Below are positions 1 through 14,001 of a stretch of DNA of 64,000 nt, piece by piece (position 1 is the stretch's first letter; every line of letters begins with the position of its first letter). The stretch spans positions 88,872,881 to 88,936,880 of the forward strand of contig CM043957.1 in the NCBI GenBank assembly GCA_014529385.2, written 5' to 3'. A model generated the notes under the pieces. The model did no database searches. It had not been told where the DNA came from and was given only the letters and a program-made list of their open reading frames with translations. This DNA comes from Adiantum capillus-veneris. Its lineage: Eukaryota > Streptophyta > Polypodiopsida > Polypodiales > Pteridaceae. Position numbers and translations under genes: made by a program.

Positions 1-683
1 TCAAAAGTTGCACCATCACTTTCTTCAAAAGATGAAGAATTTGAGGAAGATGGAGAAGAGGGTGACCTCTTTCTCGCCTTTTTCTTGCCTTGTTCCTCTT
101 TGTCTGCACCATCACTTTCTTCATAAGAGGAAGAGGATGAAGAAGATGGAGAAGAGGGTGACCTCTTTCTCGCCTTTTTCATCTCTTGTTTTCTGTCATC
201 CCTCTTTGAATTATAGTGTGGAGAAGTGTGCGATGGTCTTCTCCGTTTAGGAGGTGATGGAGAGCGTTTTTCCCGCCGTCTTCGTGGAGTTATTTCCGCC
301 GAGGTGGTAGGAGACTCACTTCTTTCTTGTTCCTTTGGTGGGGGCTCTTGAGTTCTCCTTTGGGAAGGAGATGCGTCATCAAGAAGTAAATTTTTGAGCC
401 CTTCGTATGGATCCTCTTCTTCTTGCCGAATCGAAGAGAGGCCTCTGTTGGAAGTCTTGCAAGGAGGCTTCCTAGGTACTCTCTCGTCATGGTGTGGAGT
501 TTGGAGAATCCCATGAGTACGTAGCTACCGTTCCACTTCACTTTGGAGGGATGGATTGCCCATGGCTTGTTGAAGCCTAAAAACGAGGTAGTTAACAAGC
601 ATAGGGGCATCATTAATAGCATGCTCATTAGCAAAATCAAAGCTATCAACATTAATTTCACTCTCTTTTGAAGTATTATTCAT
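1..683 (-). pseudogene. Ser/Arg/Lys-rich gene, 3' end beyond the window, one internal stop
   Basis: Read on the minus strand from ATG at 683-681, one frame stays coding-like to the window edge, broken only by TAG at 525-527. The start reads MNNTSKESEINVDSFDFANE. A short folded-looking segment follows (LVNYLVFRLQQAMGNPSLQ), then a basic Ser/Arg/Pro-rich tail. The tail contains a 32-residue unit present twice (96-nt period, anchored at about 11 and 107) with KKARKRSPSSPSSS and FEESDGA. Such tails are typical of retrotransposon gag proteins and of SR-like nuclear proteins, and I cannot choose between them. A 57-nt GT...AG stretch covering the TAG would keep frame if removed, but it is shorter than usual plant introns. 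The plus-strand reading of the same DNA is a shadow. Confidence 0.4.
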
Positions 684-3600
684 GCCTATCTAACTAGGTT
701 TTATGATTTTTGTTGCTCTCTCCATTCAAGAAGCTTCAAGCACCATGCACACACTTATAAAACACAACATCAATTCCCTCACGGGACGGCGAGCACAAGG
801 TGCTTTTGTCACGCAAGCTTTTCGTGGCACAAGCAGGCATGCATGGCATGTCTTGTAATATTCTTGTGCATGACTGCACGTTCAGTACTCCAAGCACAAG
901 CTCGGCTTCTGACAGTTCGGAGCATTTACATTTTGTTTCATACATTGTTGGTTAACACCCACATATTAGATTGCAAACTCGTATCCAGCATACGCTCGTC
1001 GGATATTGAACGGTAAGACTAACCAAAACTCGCGTTCGGCAAGGCCTGTACCTAGACTTCATGAACAGTGCCAAATTCTTTGGCATGGCCGACTCTTTGC
1101 ACGTCCCACAGATCTCTCCCATGTCTCGGACAGCCAGCAGCAGTGGCACACATGATCAGCAAGGCCATCTACTTGTTCATTAGCTGCACATTATCAAGAT
1201 GAGATAGTCGACATGGTTGATTCAATTCTGCCAAGATATATGTGGGCCGATAGCAGCATTTGTTGACTACACATTAATTATGTGAAGCACGGATTCAGTT
1301 TATGCATTTTGCATTATGACTTCCCAAGATTGGCATATGCTATGAGCATACAAGCTCAAAAGGGATTTGGCACTATGCTTGCAGGATCTTTCCTTACGTA
1401 CCACACGGGGGTGAATGCCACATGAGAGTGTATATGATATATGGGACAACTCTCTCTCGCTGAGCAGTTATGGCTGTGAGCCATCTTCCAGCGAGTTTGT
1501 CCTTCAGAATTTCAAGACAATTGGTTACAACAGGATGACCAAGTTAGACAATTTTAAGTTTTTCTTGTTTTTCCATGTTTTTGGAAAATATTGTATGTTG
1601 TGCAAAGCAAAGTTCTTTGACAGTTTCACGTGAAGCAAGCCTTCTAACGTGTACACCGATACAGCCCATTGACTTCAAATCAAGGGCATTGGTATACACG
1701 TTTGTGGAACTGGTAAAATATGGATATCTGCTCCCATTTTATGTGTGGCAACATCAAGTTCGGATGTCTCCCTAGCAGTACAGGCTGCTGTGCAAGGCAC
1801 TTTTGTTTTGGCTCTCACTTTTGAGGCCATCCCTTTCGACAAGGCCTTACAATTTTGCATCCAAGGCATGCTAGCTCGGTGGATTCAATTCTAATGCCTC
1901 ATGAATTACGCTTCCGCTATCACACTAGCCACTCTGTCAAGGACACAATAAGTGATGGATTGTTTAACGTGTTTTTTTGTTGTTGTCAACACACACCAAG
2001 ATGAAAAGGAACCTAAATTTAGGACTTAATTTACCACCGGCAAAGTGCCATGTTTACGTCATTTTTGTGCAATCACGACCCCTACAAGGTAGGTGGGACA
2101 GGATGTGTTTTGTGTTTTTCTGTTACCTCTCTCGATGAGAGAGTCATACCAGCAAACTATGTCATGCTTATAGAATAAGCTGCAAGTTAGGCATAGGATG
2201 CGTAAGAGCACACAGATTGAGTACACACTCTAGAAAGTTAAGGAAAGTTCCTCATCCCAACATGTTCTCCTTCTCTCTCCTTCTTATTTCTCTCAAAGAA
2301 TAATGAAAACTTTCTAAGAAGCTTTTGACACTCGTGAGTCATCCTGAGCCAAGGTGCTCTAACTCTCAGCTAGCAAGTGGCCAAGACACCATCCAAATTA
2401 GTCTTTGTCGGTTCATCGATTGAACACTCATTGACATAAGGCCTATGAGCCACACAGGCTTGCTAAGAACCATTGTCAGATCTAGGGTAAGACCCAACTG
2501 TTGGCATTCCTTGGGTGATTGTTCTCCAGCTTGAACAAATCTACCCAGTGGACTCCCCATCGATGTTCATGGCCAAGCAAGAGTCTTGCCATTACATATG
2601 TTTTTGAGTATTTTGTCAGCACTACATGTTTTGGTGCGACGATTGAGTTGAGTTTTTTATGAACTTACACTCGCATAGGTGTAGCAAGCAACATCATGGC
2701 TATCCCTAAGAGCTAGGGGTTCGGGCCTGCGTGGATCTCTCGTTTTCTCTATAGCACTAGGCGTGCATATAAGAGCACAGTTTTGTGGCATGACCACATA
2801 TGTGATCCCAAAATCACACAATACGTGTTGATGGTCATTTTTGGATACCTTCACACTTTGTTTTTCAAGAAACGCTATCTGCCACATCCAACCTTTCACC
2901 AAGGGGGTTGGTCTTGCAAGCTCTACCCAGGGGTTAGGATTGCCATGGCAACACCCAGGGTTACAAGTTTCATTTCTTTATCTTCAGTAATCTCTAATTT
3001 TAGTGATTAGAAGGTCTAAGAAATTTTGATATGGTAAGCTTATAGGTTGAGGGATATACCTGATTTTCGAGAAAGTATCATGTAATTTTCCACCTCATTG
3101 TAAGTATATGTTTTTTTTATTTTGGTTTCTCTTCCTTTCCAATTATGTTTGATTAAGTTTTGTACAAGGGATGTTTGAGCTAGAAGGCTTTCATCCAGCT
3201 TTCCCTTTAGCCACATGACAAGGTCATGTAAGAGCACAGCATTTTGAGAAAATAGTGTTATTTTCTCAATTCCCTGTTCCTCAAGATACTGTGATGGGTT
3301 TGATTCTTGTTGAAACAATTACAGACCTACATGGTATGGTTCTGTTTGGCACATGTTGTCACATGGGATACAACATGGTCTAGGAACTCAAGATTCAGTT
3401 TAGCTAGTGTGGAGCATGATAATGAGGGTCCCTCTCACTCGCATCTCAAAGTGTCTGTAGTTACCTCCACACACAAGTACAAGCTCGTACTTGATGGATG
3501 TCGCTTTTCTTGATATCCAACTTTGAGACATATTCCACATCTGGAGAATATGAGTCTCTGGGAATGACACTGGCGCCCAATCTCTAATGATGTGTCACGA

Positions 3601-4245
3601 ACGAAGTCCCTAGGTGGTGGTCGCATCCGTTCATTAGACCATTTGAAGCACACAAGTATCAGGCACAATTTCAGTGGCCAGAAATTATCGGGTACTAGGT
3701 ACATACTTGTTGCTGTTACAAGTGTTGTGAAACCACCTTAATGGAGGGTCATTTCTATATATAGCAAAGTATGTTATGTTCATGAGAAGGTCTCATGGTT
3801 GGTACCTAGGTGTGACTGGGTTGTCACATTCTATTATGGTCCAACTTTGCTGCCAGAATTTCACGTACATATCGTGGACAGTCTCGTCATGAAATTGCAA
3901 TTCGGATTTGTTTGTGTTAAATGCATGCACACTAGGTGTTATGGGACCTAGTGTTTGACACAAATTTGTTCAGAGCGGCATGCAAATTCATGGACTTTAT
4001 TGTTTCTGCAAGTGTTTTGACACTAAGTCAAGGACTTGGTTACTGATGATGAGTATATCAACATATTACTTTCATGGAAAGTTGAGCAGAGGTTTTATTG
4101 CATGTTCTAGTACCTTCAGAAAGTCTGAAACCTGGGTATGCAATTAGACACCTTTTAGTTGTGGTGATAACTTGTTTAGCATACTCAAGTGAGTTCTAAA
4201 TAAAGTCCCACACTATGTTGGTTATGGGTCGGTTAACCAAGACGG
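684..4245. other. No gene recognised
   Basis: About 3.5 kb of AT-rich sequence with only short, unconvincing open frames on both strands. I see no conserved protein motif, RNA gene or clear transposon end. It may be the decayed body of the LTR element whose 3' end lies at 4246-4500. Confidence 0.5.
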
Positions 4246-4436
4246 TTGCACATGGACAACACTGCGGAAAATCAAGATGTTATTCTTGATTTCATTGAAC
4301 CTCCTACTAAACCGGTTTCAATCCAACGAACCGTTGGATTTATGAGGGATGCCATGGTAGACAACATTAGTGTTCTTATGACGATACCACCACTTGTGTT
4401 TTCGAGGACGAAAACGCTTCTCCAAGGGGGGAGTAA
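4246..4436 (+). pseudogene. Possible 3' end of an LTR-retrotransposon reading frame with polypurine tract
   Basis: A short open frame contains LVFSRTKTLLQGGSN and runs directly into a purine tract (ccaaggggggagtaa, about 4422-4436). That is the layout of the 3' end of an LTR-retrotransposon coding region, followed by the polypurine tract and the LTR. No integrase or RT motif is visible upstream, so the body is missing or fully decayed. The Gypsy-type reading is an inference from layout only. Confidence 0.3.
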
Positions 4437-4620
4437 TGTCAAGCCAAGGGCCAGGACGGACATGCGGTCAAGGGGATCCCTATAATTAGCAGCAGGGCCT
4501 ATATATAGGGTACGGTTGGGTGGAGAGTTGCATGGTCCAGTCCCCCTCAGTCTCACATAATGCCTTGACAAAATCAGCCCCCTCTCTCTCTTGGTCGACC
4601 CCTCATGCTTTTTACTCATG
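4437..4620 (+). promoter_or_regulatory. LTR-like start with TATA box
   Basis: Directly after the purine tract the sequence starts TGTCAAGCC, as an LTR does (5' TG). About 60 bp in there is a TATA-like block (cctatatatagggtacgg, near 4498-4515). I could not find the matching second LTR or a firm right border. Confidence 0.3.
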
Positions 4621-5035
4621 CTTACACCCCATTGGACCTTGCAAAGACTAGCCAATTATAATTAAAAAGCATAAGTGTTAGCCTTGTGACATGTGTCTCC
4701 CTTTCCCCTTTTGTGAGAGCTTTAGGTAATTAATTAATGCAATTAAACTCTCATTGGACCCCTTAGTCTTCTGGCCAATAGGAATCAAGCAAGACATTGG
4801 GTTGTTGAATGCTCATTGGACCCCTTTTGGGAGACTGGCCAATAGTCTTCTAGAGAGCTTAATTCTTATTGGTTCTTTTATTAAGTGTTTTTAAATGAAT
4901 TAGGCTAGATTTACTCAAGCCTAATTCTCATTGGTCCACCTCTATGGGCATCCAATAGGATTTGAATGCACCTTGTGGGCAATTGGGCTAGGGAGTTGAC
5001 ATGTGTCCACTATGCTCTTTGTGTAAAGGGGCTTG

Positions 5036-5037
<2 letters not shown>

Positions 5038-5122
<85 letters not shown>
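5038..5122. repeat. (GT)n microsatellite
   Basis: About 42 uninterrupted GT dinucleotides. The Cys-Val and His-Thr open frames across it on either strand are artefacts of the repeat. Confidence 0.98.
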
Positions 5123-5124
<2 letters not shown>

Positions 5125-8100
5125 CTCTCTCATCCCCTACTAGAAGGGCTCGTCCCCTCCTCTTTAGGAACTTGCAAAGACTTTTTGTACACTATTTAGC
5201 ATCCAATTTTCCTAAGCATTGACCATTGGACTTAACCATTGAATTTTGGAAGTCTTAATGGGTTGAACCTTAGGTCTTTGAAGCCCATTGCTTTCACATT
5301 GCTCTTCTGCAGATGGTCCCTCTTTGGATCCCTATTTTCCCTCCTTTGGATCCCTACTGTGACCAATCTGCTAGCCTTACCAATAATCTAGCTTTTTCTC
5401 CCCTGGTACTTCCCCATATTAAATGATCAGTTTTAACATGAGAAAATCATTTAGGAGAATTAGATATTAGTTATTGTGACACCACTTGATGGGAAGGGGA
5501 TCATGCTAGCTAGGGTGGATGAAAGACAAACATCGTGCACACAAGTGAGTGTATGTAGGCTAAATTATCACTCAAGCGAATTAGGTTTCAAGATCAATTA
5601 ACTTGGACTCATAAACACGATCTTGAGTAGTTTGCTAACCCATCACAAGCTCACAATAAACAAGAGAGATGTAATGCAAACATGGAATGGATTTGTTTAT
5701 TCATGAAAGGAGCTTTAAGTAGCTCTACAACCTTGCACCATTACATGTGGGATAATTCCACCTCTTCTCTAACTGACTCATACTCTAGTGACTCTAGGAC
5801 AAAGCTCATACCTTACAACACCACACCTCCATTTCTACCTCAGTTGACCATGCAAAACAATGAAAAAAGTTAATCGTAATTTTTCTATTGGCATCCAACT
5901 ACTCATCAATGATAAACATCCAGGCAAGAGAATCCCTTTTGAAATAGCACATGAGGATGTGCAGGTAAGATAAATAATAGCAGAGTAGGATCTTTTAGCA
6001 AATAAAAGTAGAATTTTAATTTGATTGCCAACTTGCTACAATGTGATTGCATTCTCCACCCATGCGCTTTTAAGGTAAACCAAGTCAAGCTAATAACACA
6101 TACAAGTAGCGAGGGCTAGATATCCAAACACAAGATGCTTCGGCTTATGGCAATGACCTCTATTTATAGTGTTAGGAAAGGGTCGTAGGTTAGTGCTCGA
6201 GGGGATCACTATATGTAAAACCTATATATCAAGTGCGTTCAAGGACTATGTATAAAAACCCTTTGCTGTGAATTTTTCACCAATAAAAGGGACCCTTTTC
6301 CTATTCAATCTGTAAATTTTCTTTTCAATGTCATTTTTTCAACACCCTTCTGTATGTCAGAATGTGAAAAAATATAGAATAAAATAATTCCTACTATTGA
6401 ACCATGTGAGATATTTTTTTATTGTAGTGACACCCCAAGGGTTAGTGTATGCTCCACGAGGGTTTTGAGCGGAATTGAGCTATCAAATGATCACCATTCA
6501 CACATCCACCTGTCACATACCATTGGCCACCAGTCACCGTCTACTATCTTCGGCTACCAACCGATCGGCCACCAATCATCAATTGATTGGCCATCAACCA
6601 TTGTCTAGTCCTTCGCTAGTATAGAGTACATACACTTACTATGGTAGGTGCAACATACAACAAAGTGACATACACACTAAGAGGCGGACATGGAGTATAG
6701 TAACAGTGCACCCTTTAAAAAGGGGGAGTTGTGTAGTTATTTTGGAACATTATATACAGATGCAAACTATGACCATAGGAGTGAAGGAAGAACTAAAGTT
6801 AGAAGTGCAAAAATGGTCTACAAATTTTCCATTCTATATAATGTGTTCATTTTAGATTTCAATAATGTGGAGTTGAAAATGATTAATTAGGCTCTTAAGG
6901 AATTCCACAAGTGTATGAGCATCACACTAGCAAGCCTAGGCGATGAGCGAAGGGATTAAGGTGCTTACAAATTTTGTGCGCTTGGACAATTTTTAGAATG
7001 TGAACTTACATTTTGTGAAGGATGAGAGGAACTAAGGACCTTGGGAGTGTGGCTATGGAGATGGCAACAAAAGATGCCTTCTCTGTGCTTGAGTTCACGA
7101 TAGACACAAGCATAGTCTGCACTAATATACATAAAGGAAAAGTTGTGTACTTACCATAGTATATCATGCTTGTGACACATCCTCTAAATTTTCAATCCTA
7201 GGAGTATGGGGTACCCAATCACATAAATTCATAAATTAGATAGAATCGAACACGATACGTTGCCAGGGAATTGGGCAACGCGGCAGTGAGAGAGGAGAGG
7301 ATGTGCGCGCAAGTAGGCAGCAGGTGGCCATGCAGGAGACGAGCACGGGTTGAGGGCGTTGGGCAAGCGCGCAGGAGACGAGCACGGACTGAAGATTTTT
7401 TTTTAGCATGGGTTAGTTGAATGAATCAACTCAGCATCCCCGCTTCCTTGGTTAGGGGGGTTCTCTTAGAATGTTGGGCCCCTAGTAGAGGGTTCGAATA
7501 CAGTCCTTTCCTTTTTATAAAGGTGTACATGGAAGCCTCCTCAGTGGAAAGAAGTTGGGTTGGGAGGGAATCCAGAGGAATCTCGAAAAGAAATGAATAA
7601 AAATAGGAGATAGCCAGTAGTAGGAGCCAAATAAAAATCAATCCTAGGAGCATGCACTTTTGCTAGAGCATGGAAACATTCTACAAATGAGAAAGAGCTT
7701 CTTAGTTGGAATGGGAAGCTAGCTTGTTGGAGAGGATAAGCTATTAAAGAGGCGCCATGGCAAGGCACTCTCCTACTTCCTCTCAACACCCACTTTCAAC
7801 CTTTCACACACAAACTAATAGCCTAAACTTACCATCTATTTACACACACACTCTCTACACACATGCACACATGGAATAGCGTAGCGTGCAATGCATAGTC
7901 ATGGCAAACAAAGCCGTCATCTACTCTACTAAACACACACACACATGCATGGAGATGAGTGGCCATGTATGCGTAGACCACAAGTATGCTCAACAAACCA
8001 AGAATGCAAACACAACAAGAAAGCTCAACACATAAAGCATATAGGCAATGAAGAAGGAGACAAAATGAACAACTTGGACCCCTCACCCATCTTTGGGCTT

Positions 8101-8584
8101 CTAATGGAAGGTGACGGGCTTGAGCTCATGATCGCTCGGCCGCTAGCGACGAGCAACAAGCCACCACCCGCTACAACAACTAGCACTAAGGTTCTTTCAA
8201 ACTGTATGAGCAGCTTTGCTGAAGTGTTTGGTCAAGAAGTTTTACTATCATTAAGTCAAGACTGCACCCTATGTGACAATGAAGGCTCCAAGAGACTCTT
8301 CGGGGCTGCGTGTGACGGGCATAAGTATGGGTGGCCCAAAAGAGGCATTTTGGGGTTGCATGTGCTTCCTCTTCAGAACCTCAAAATAAAATGCAGGAAC
8401 AATTGCCCGAGTCATGACTGTTATGTCCATGAAGGTGGGGGCCATTGGAGTATGCAAGGTTGAAACCTCATCTGTTTATCCAGCGATTCTTGCTCCCAAT
8501 GCAGAAATGCTACCAGCACTCACACAGAAACCCACACACACAGACAAAAGGCTTTCTTAGCAAAGTAGCTTTCTTGCTGCATTT
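5123..8584. other. No gene recognised; upstream region of the TPR gene
   Basis: Short open frames only. A GC-rich patch at about 7260-7395 repeats gcgcaggagacgagcacgg twice, about 40 bp apart. A 172-codon frame at 7945-8463 (+) ends 137 bp before the TPR gene. It shows no domain and is composition-biased; it may be 5' UTR or chance. Confidence 0.5.
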
Positions 8585-8600
8585 ACGTCTCTGATCAGCT

Positions 8601-11030
8601 ATGTCGGACCCAGAGCCGATTCCCTTGCAGAAGGTTCGCAGGATTTTTACTTATTTCGACGCTAATCAAGATGGAGGCTTGAGCAGGGAGGAGATGGCAA
8701 CTCTGGTTGTTGCTGTGAACCCACGTGTTAAGTTTAGCACACAGCAGGTGGACGCCATCCTTGATGAAGTCTTTCGCACTTACCAAGACTTCATTCAGGG
8801 CCCTGAGGGTCTCAGCTTTGATGGTCTGCTTCGAACTTATGAAGATGGTGCAGGAGATGTTGATCGGGATTTCGAAGCACTTAAGCTTGTGCTTGATTCA
8901 AACAAATCTGTTGGCACCACATCTACTATGGTGCCATCCATCACAGATGAGAGGGTTACGGTGGCCCGCCTGGCAAGAAGAACAGACCACATGCCTGTTT
9001 GGGCACCGTCCAACATTGTCTATGACTCCTCTTGGTGTTTGGTGGAAGACCTTCTGATCATCATCAAGAGACTTGAAGCCAGAATGGGCAATGTACTAAG
9101 TAAGCTTAGAGACAGAAAGGTGCTCGCAAGTGAGAGTTTCGGCTCATCTGAAGCATCTTGGTCAATTGAAAGCACACCCAAAGTGGGTGTAAGCAACCCT
9201 CCCTGGGAGGAGCTCGGTGAAGATTATGATGATTTCTGCCACGAGCTTGCGGAAATCACTCAAAAGGCAGATGGGCTCTCAACAGCAGATGAAGTGCTTG
9301 ATGCCCTGATTGCAATAGGGTGGACTCTTTTCGACCATGCTCTTTACCGGGAAGCACTTGCAAGCTTTATGAAGGCACGTGATTGTAAAGCTCTGGATGC
9401 TAGGCCTCACTTCCACTTGGGCAATACTTTGTACCGCCTTGGAAGATATGATGAAGCTAGAGATTGCTACACTTCATCATTGGACGCTGCGGAAGCAGCA
9501 GATAACCCATGGCGTCACCTTGTTCCGCAGATTAATGTGAACCTTGGCATCACATTGGAGGCAGATGGCATGCTTCTGAGTGCCTGTGAGAATTACAAGA
9601 AGGCTACAAGACTCTCTCCCAAGCATTACAGAGCGTTGAAGCTTCTTGGAAGTGCACTCTATGGTGTGGGACAGTATAGGGCAGCTGAAAGAGCACTCTC
9701 AGAGGCAACTAGTCTAAAGCCCGATTTTGCTGATGCACATTGTGATTTGGGTTTGACTGTGCATGCTATTGGGGAAGACGATGAGCGAGCAATTCGAGAA
9801 TTCCAATTGGCAGTAGATCTTAAGCCTGACCATGTAGAGGCTTTGTACAACCTTGGTGGGCTATTCAAGGACATTGGAAGGTATCGGAGAGCAGCAGAAA
9901 TGTATTCGAAAGTGTTGACCTTGCAACCCAACAATTGGCGTGCACAACTGAATAAGGGTGTCACATTACTAGGAGCAGGAGAAACAGAGGAAGCGCGTAA
10001 GGCTATCAAAGAGGCCTTTAAGATGAATAACAGAGTAGAGCTCTATGATGCTATTATGCATCTGAAACTAGCTGGAAAGAGGCCCAGAGGACTTTGCGAC
10101 GCAATAAAACAGGTAGATGGTGATGCTAGTCCCATTGGAAAGAGTCTTGTTGAAGGCGCAGAAGGTGGAGTCATGGTTGTGGAAACCTCATGTTTTCGGC
10201 AAGCAAATAAATTGACTACTCCATGCCAGTGGCTTTTTCATGCATTAGATATACGATGCTTTCAAAGGCACACTCGGCTTAGTCGATGCAGTGTTTATGA
10301 TCTCAAGAAGAAATTGGAGGAGAGTAAGCTACCAGCTTCATCCTCTGTGTGCAAAGATAAGCTTGAGGACTTGTTGAGGAAGTTGCTGCATTTCCTAAAG
10401 CCTGACACATTTCAAGGCTCAGTGAAGGCCATAAATGAAAGGATTTTGTCAGTATTGGATCAAGCGGGCGTGGGGCAAGTGGATGTTGGCATGTTTTGTG
10501 CCATGCTCGCTCCTCTCTGTGCTGGTCACATAGAGAAGAGAAAGCGGGTTGCGTTCGACTTTCTTCTAGAGCGTGCATCCAAGGGCACCATCAAGGCAGA
10601 GTTATCCAGAGCTGATGCTTCTATGTACATGAAAATTTTACGTGCCATTTACATGCCGCAACAAGGAGTGAGCCAAATTACAGAGTTACATGGAGAGGCA
10701 GAACAGGGCACCATAACCATCTCTGACTTTGAAGCTCTTTTTGATGATCCTGATTGGGGATTTGGAATCTTGGACGTGGTGGTAAAGCTGGAGGCTAGCG
10801 ATCGTGTGCGACACGATGGTCAGATATGCACAGTTTGCTCCTACCCAATTACCGGGCCTTGGTTCAAGGAGGTTACATCCAATTTCAGTTTATGCTCTTT
10901 GTGCTACAGTGAGTGCAAGGTACCTATTTCTGCCAAAAAGAACGAGTATTGTTTCAAAGAGTACAATAGTGAGGCTGAAGTGATCAAAGATAAGTTCTGG
11001 TTCCTCAACTTATGGTCTTCCTCTGTGTAG
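8601..11030 (+). CDS. Calcium-binding tetratricopeptide-repeat protein (EF-hand, TPR, zinc-finger tail)
   Basis: An intact, single-exon 809-aa reading frame. The N-terminus holds a canonical EF-hand loop at residues 20-31 (DANQDGGLSREE, with acidic or oxygen ligands at positions 1, 3, 5, 9 and 12). It is followed by family-typical ALVVAVNPRVKF and YEDGAGDVDRDF. About six TPR units occupy residues 227-483 (for example FHLGNTLYRLGRYDEA, ALYNLGGLFKDIGRYRRA). A helical region follows, then a C-terminal Cys pair pattern (CTVC...CSLC, about residues 743-766) like a ZZ-type zinc finger. Layout, length and N-terminal sequence match the plant 'calcium-binding tetratricopeptide family' (Arabidopsis At1g05150/At2g32450, about 808 aa). 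The role is probably calcium-dependent protein scaffolding; the family's biochemical function is not settled. The start is chosen because it leads straight into the EF-hand. It is the only clearly healthy gene in the window, and its codon use is less AT-rich than its surroundings. Confidence 0.95.
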   Translation: MSDPEPIPLQKVRRIFTYFDANQDGGLSREEMATLVVAVNPRVKFSTQQVDAILDEVFRTYQDFIQGPEGLSFDGLLRTYEDGAGDVDRDFEALKLVLDSNKSVGTTSTMVPSITDERVTVARLARRTDHMPVWAPSNIVYDSSWCLVEDLLIIIKRLEARMGNVLSKLRDRKVLASESFGSSEASWSIESTPKVGVSNPPWEELGEDYDDFCHELAEITQKADGLSTADEVLDALIAIGWTLFDHALYREALASFMKARDCKALDARPHFHLGNTLYRLGRYDEARDCYTSSLDAAEAADNPWRHLVPQINVNLGITLEADGMLLSACENYKKATRLSPKHYRALKLLGSALYGVGQYRAAERALSEATSLKPDFADAHCDLGLTVHAIGEDDERAIREFQLAVDLKPDHVEALYNLGGLFKDIGRYRRAAEMYSKVLTLQPNNWRAQLNKGVTLLGAGETEEARKAIKEAFKMNNRVELYDAIMHLKLAGKRPRGLCDAIKQVDGDASPIGKSLVEGAEGGVMVVETSCFRQANKLTTPCQWLFHALDIRCFQRHTRLSRCSVYDLKKKLEESKLPASSSVCKDKLEDLLRKLLHFLKPDTFQGSVKAINERILSVLDQAGVGQVDVGMFCAMLAPLCAGHIEKRKRVAFDFLLERASKGTIKAELSRADASMYMKILRAIYMPQQGVSQITELHGEAEQGTITISDFEALFDDPDWGFGILDVVVKLEASDRVRHDGQICTVCSYPITGPWFKEVTSNFSLCSLCYSECKVPISAKKNEYCFKEYNSEAEVIKDKFWFLNLWSSSV

Positions 11031-13137
<2,107 letters not shown>

Positions 13138-13285
13138 CTGTCAGAAGTTAATTCGAATTGTTGCAGTAACAGTGTTAGCCAGTTTAAGTATTACAGGCAA
13201 AGTTCACACTGCTGTCAGAAGTTAATTCGAACTGTTGTAGTAACAGTGTTAGCCAGTTTAAGTATTACAAGCAAAGTTTACATTA
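13138..13285. repeat. Two-copy tandem repeat, 74-bp period
   Basis: The phrase tcagaagttaattcgaa...gttagccagtttaagtattacaggcaaagttt starts at 13141 and again at 13215 with a few substitutions. A third partial copy of its tail (cagtattacaggcaaagttt) follows at about 13286. Confidence 0.9.
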
Positions 13286-13477
13286 CAGTATTACAGGCAA
13301 AGTTTTTTTTAGCAAATGTATGAGTTCTGTGAGAGATGTACATATCTCTGAGGTTTTTGTAAATAGATAAAGTGTCAAATTACCAGAAAAAGGGAAAACT
13401 AGTATTTGCTTTAGTTCTCGGTTGTGGTCCGGTTGATGCAGTCAGAGTTCTCGTGCGTCTTCAAGCGTCGTAGAGCC

Positions 13478-13981
13478 ATGGAGAGTGTTTCGGAGAATGC
13501 TTCTGAAATCAAAACTTGTCTGTATGAAGACTTCGAAGAGGCCCGAAAATCTTGGAATGGTCAGGCACCTGCCCTTGAGGTGCGAATTCCAGTATAGGAC
13601 CTGATGGATCCGGTAGCGCAATATGCCATGAATGCGGTCATTTTGTTTTTCCCTGGCAAAATGCCTATTGCGCAGGATGTCGGACAGTGGGTTGATTTCC
13701 TACTCAAAGACCAGGCTGTCCGAGGCGTTTATTTTGGTGCTCGGGGTTTCTATGAGATCTTACTCGCAGATACTGAGGCTAGAAACCTCTTGCTGGAGAT
13801 GTCTCCTCTCTTTTTTGGCACGTAGATGACTCATGTTCTGCCTTGGGCACTTACGAAGGACTATCAAAGTCTTATTCGTCACAAATGTCCTGTGTGGGTG
13901 GAAATTGTTGATTTTCCATGCACGTGGAGGCATTTCCTTTCACCATTTTCATCCCAGCATTGCAGAGAGACCTAGCATACC
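13478..13981 (+). pseudogene. DUF4283-like (retroelement gag-type) gene remnant with two in-frame stops
   Basis: One frame from ATG 13478 reads MESVSENASEIKTCLYEDFE and continues through TAG at 13595-13597 and TAG at 13823-13825 to a stop at about 13981. The segment after the first stop has GARGFYEILLADTEARNLLL. The segment after the second has DYQSLIRHKCPVWVEIVDFP. The 'Fxxxxxxxxxxxxxxxxll...P...W..........cpVWVei.dfP..W' pattern is that of DUF4283, the domain of LINE ORF1 and related gag-like plant proteins. Both stops lie inside the conserved part, so this copy is dead unless read through. It lies 20 bp upstream of the next gene in another frame and might have been its N-terminal part. Confidence 0.5.
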
Positions 13982-14001
13982 GAATCACGCAAAGAGAAGA
14001 C

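Noticed and set aside
4942-5222. Cys-Val and His-Thr repeat proteins across the GT microsatellite (also at 12712-12972, 37029-37452, 44150-44837)
   Set aside because: They are translations of dinucleotide repeats in all frames, with no conserved sequence outside the repeat.
7945-8463. 172-codon open frame just upstream of the TPR gene
   Set aside because: No domain, irregular composition, and the TPR family has its N-terminal EF-hand at the very start, so it is not a missing N-terminal exon. More likely 5' UTR or chance.
9659-10578. Minus-strand open frames inside the TPR gene
   Set aside because: Shadows of a well conserved plus-strand gene.
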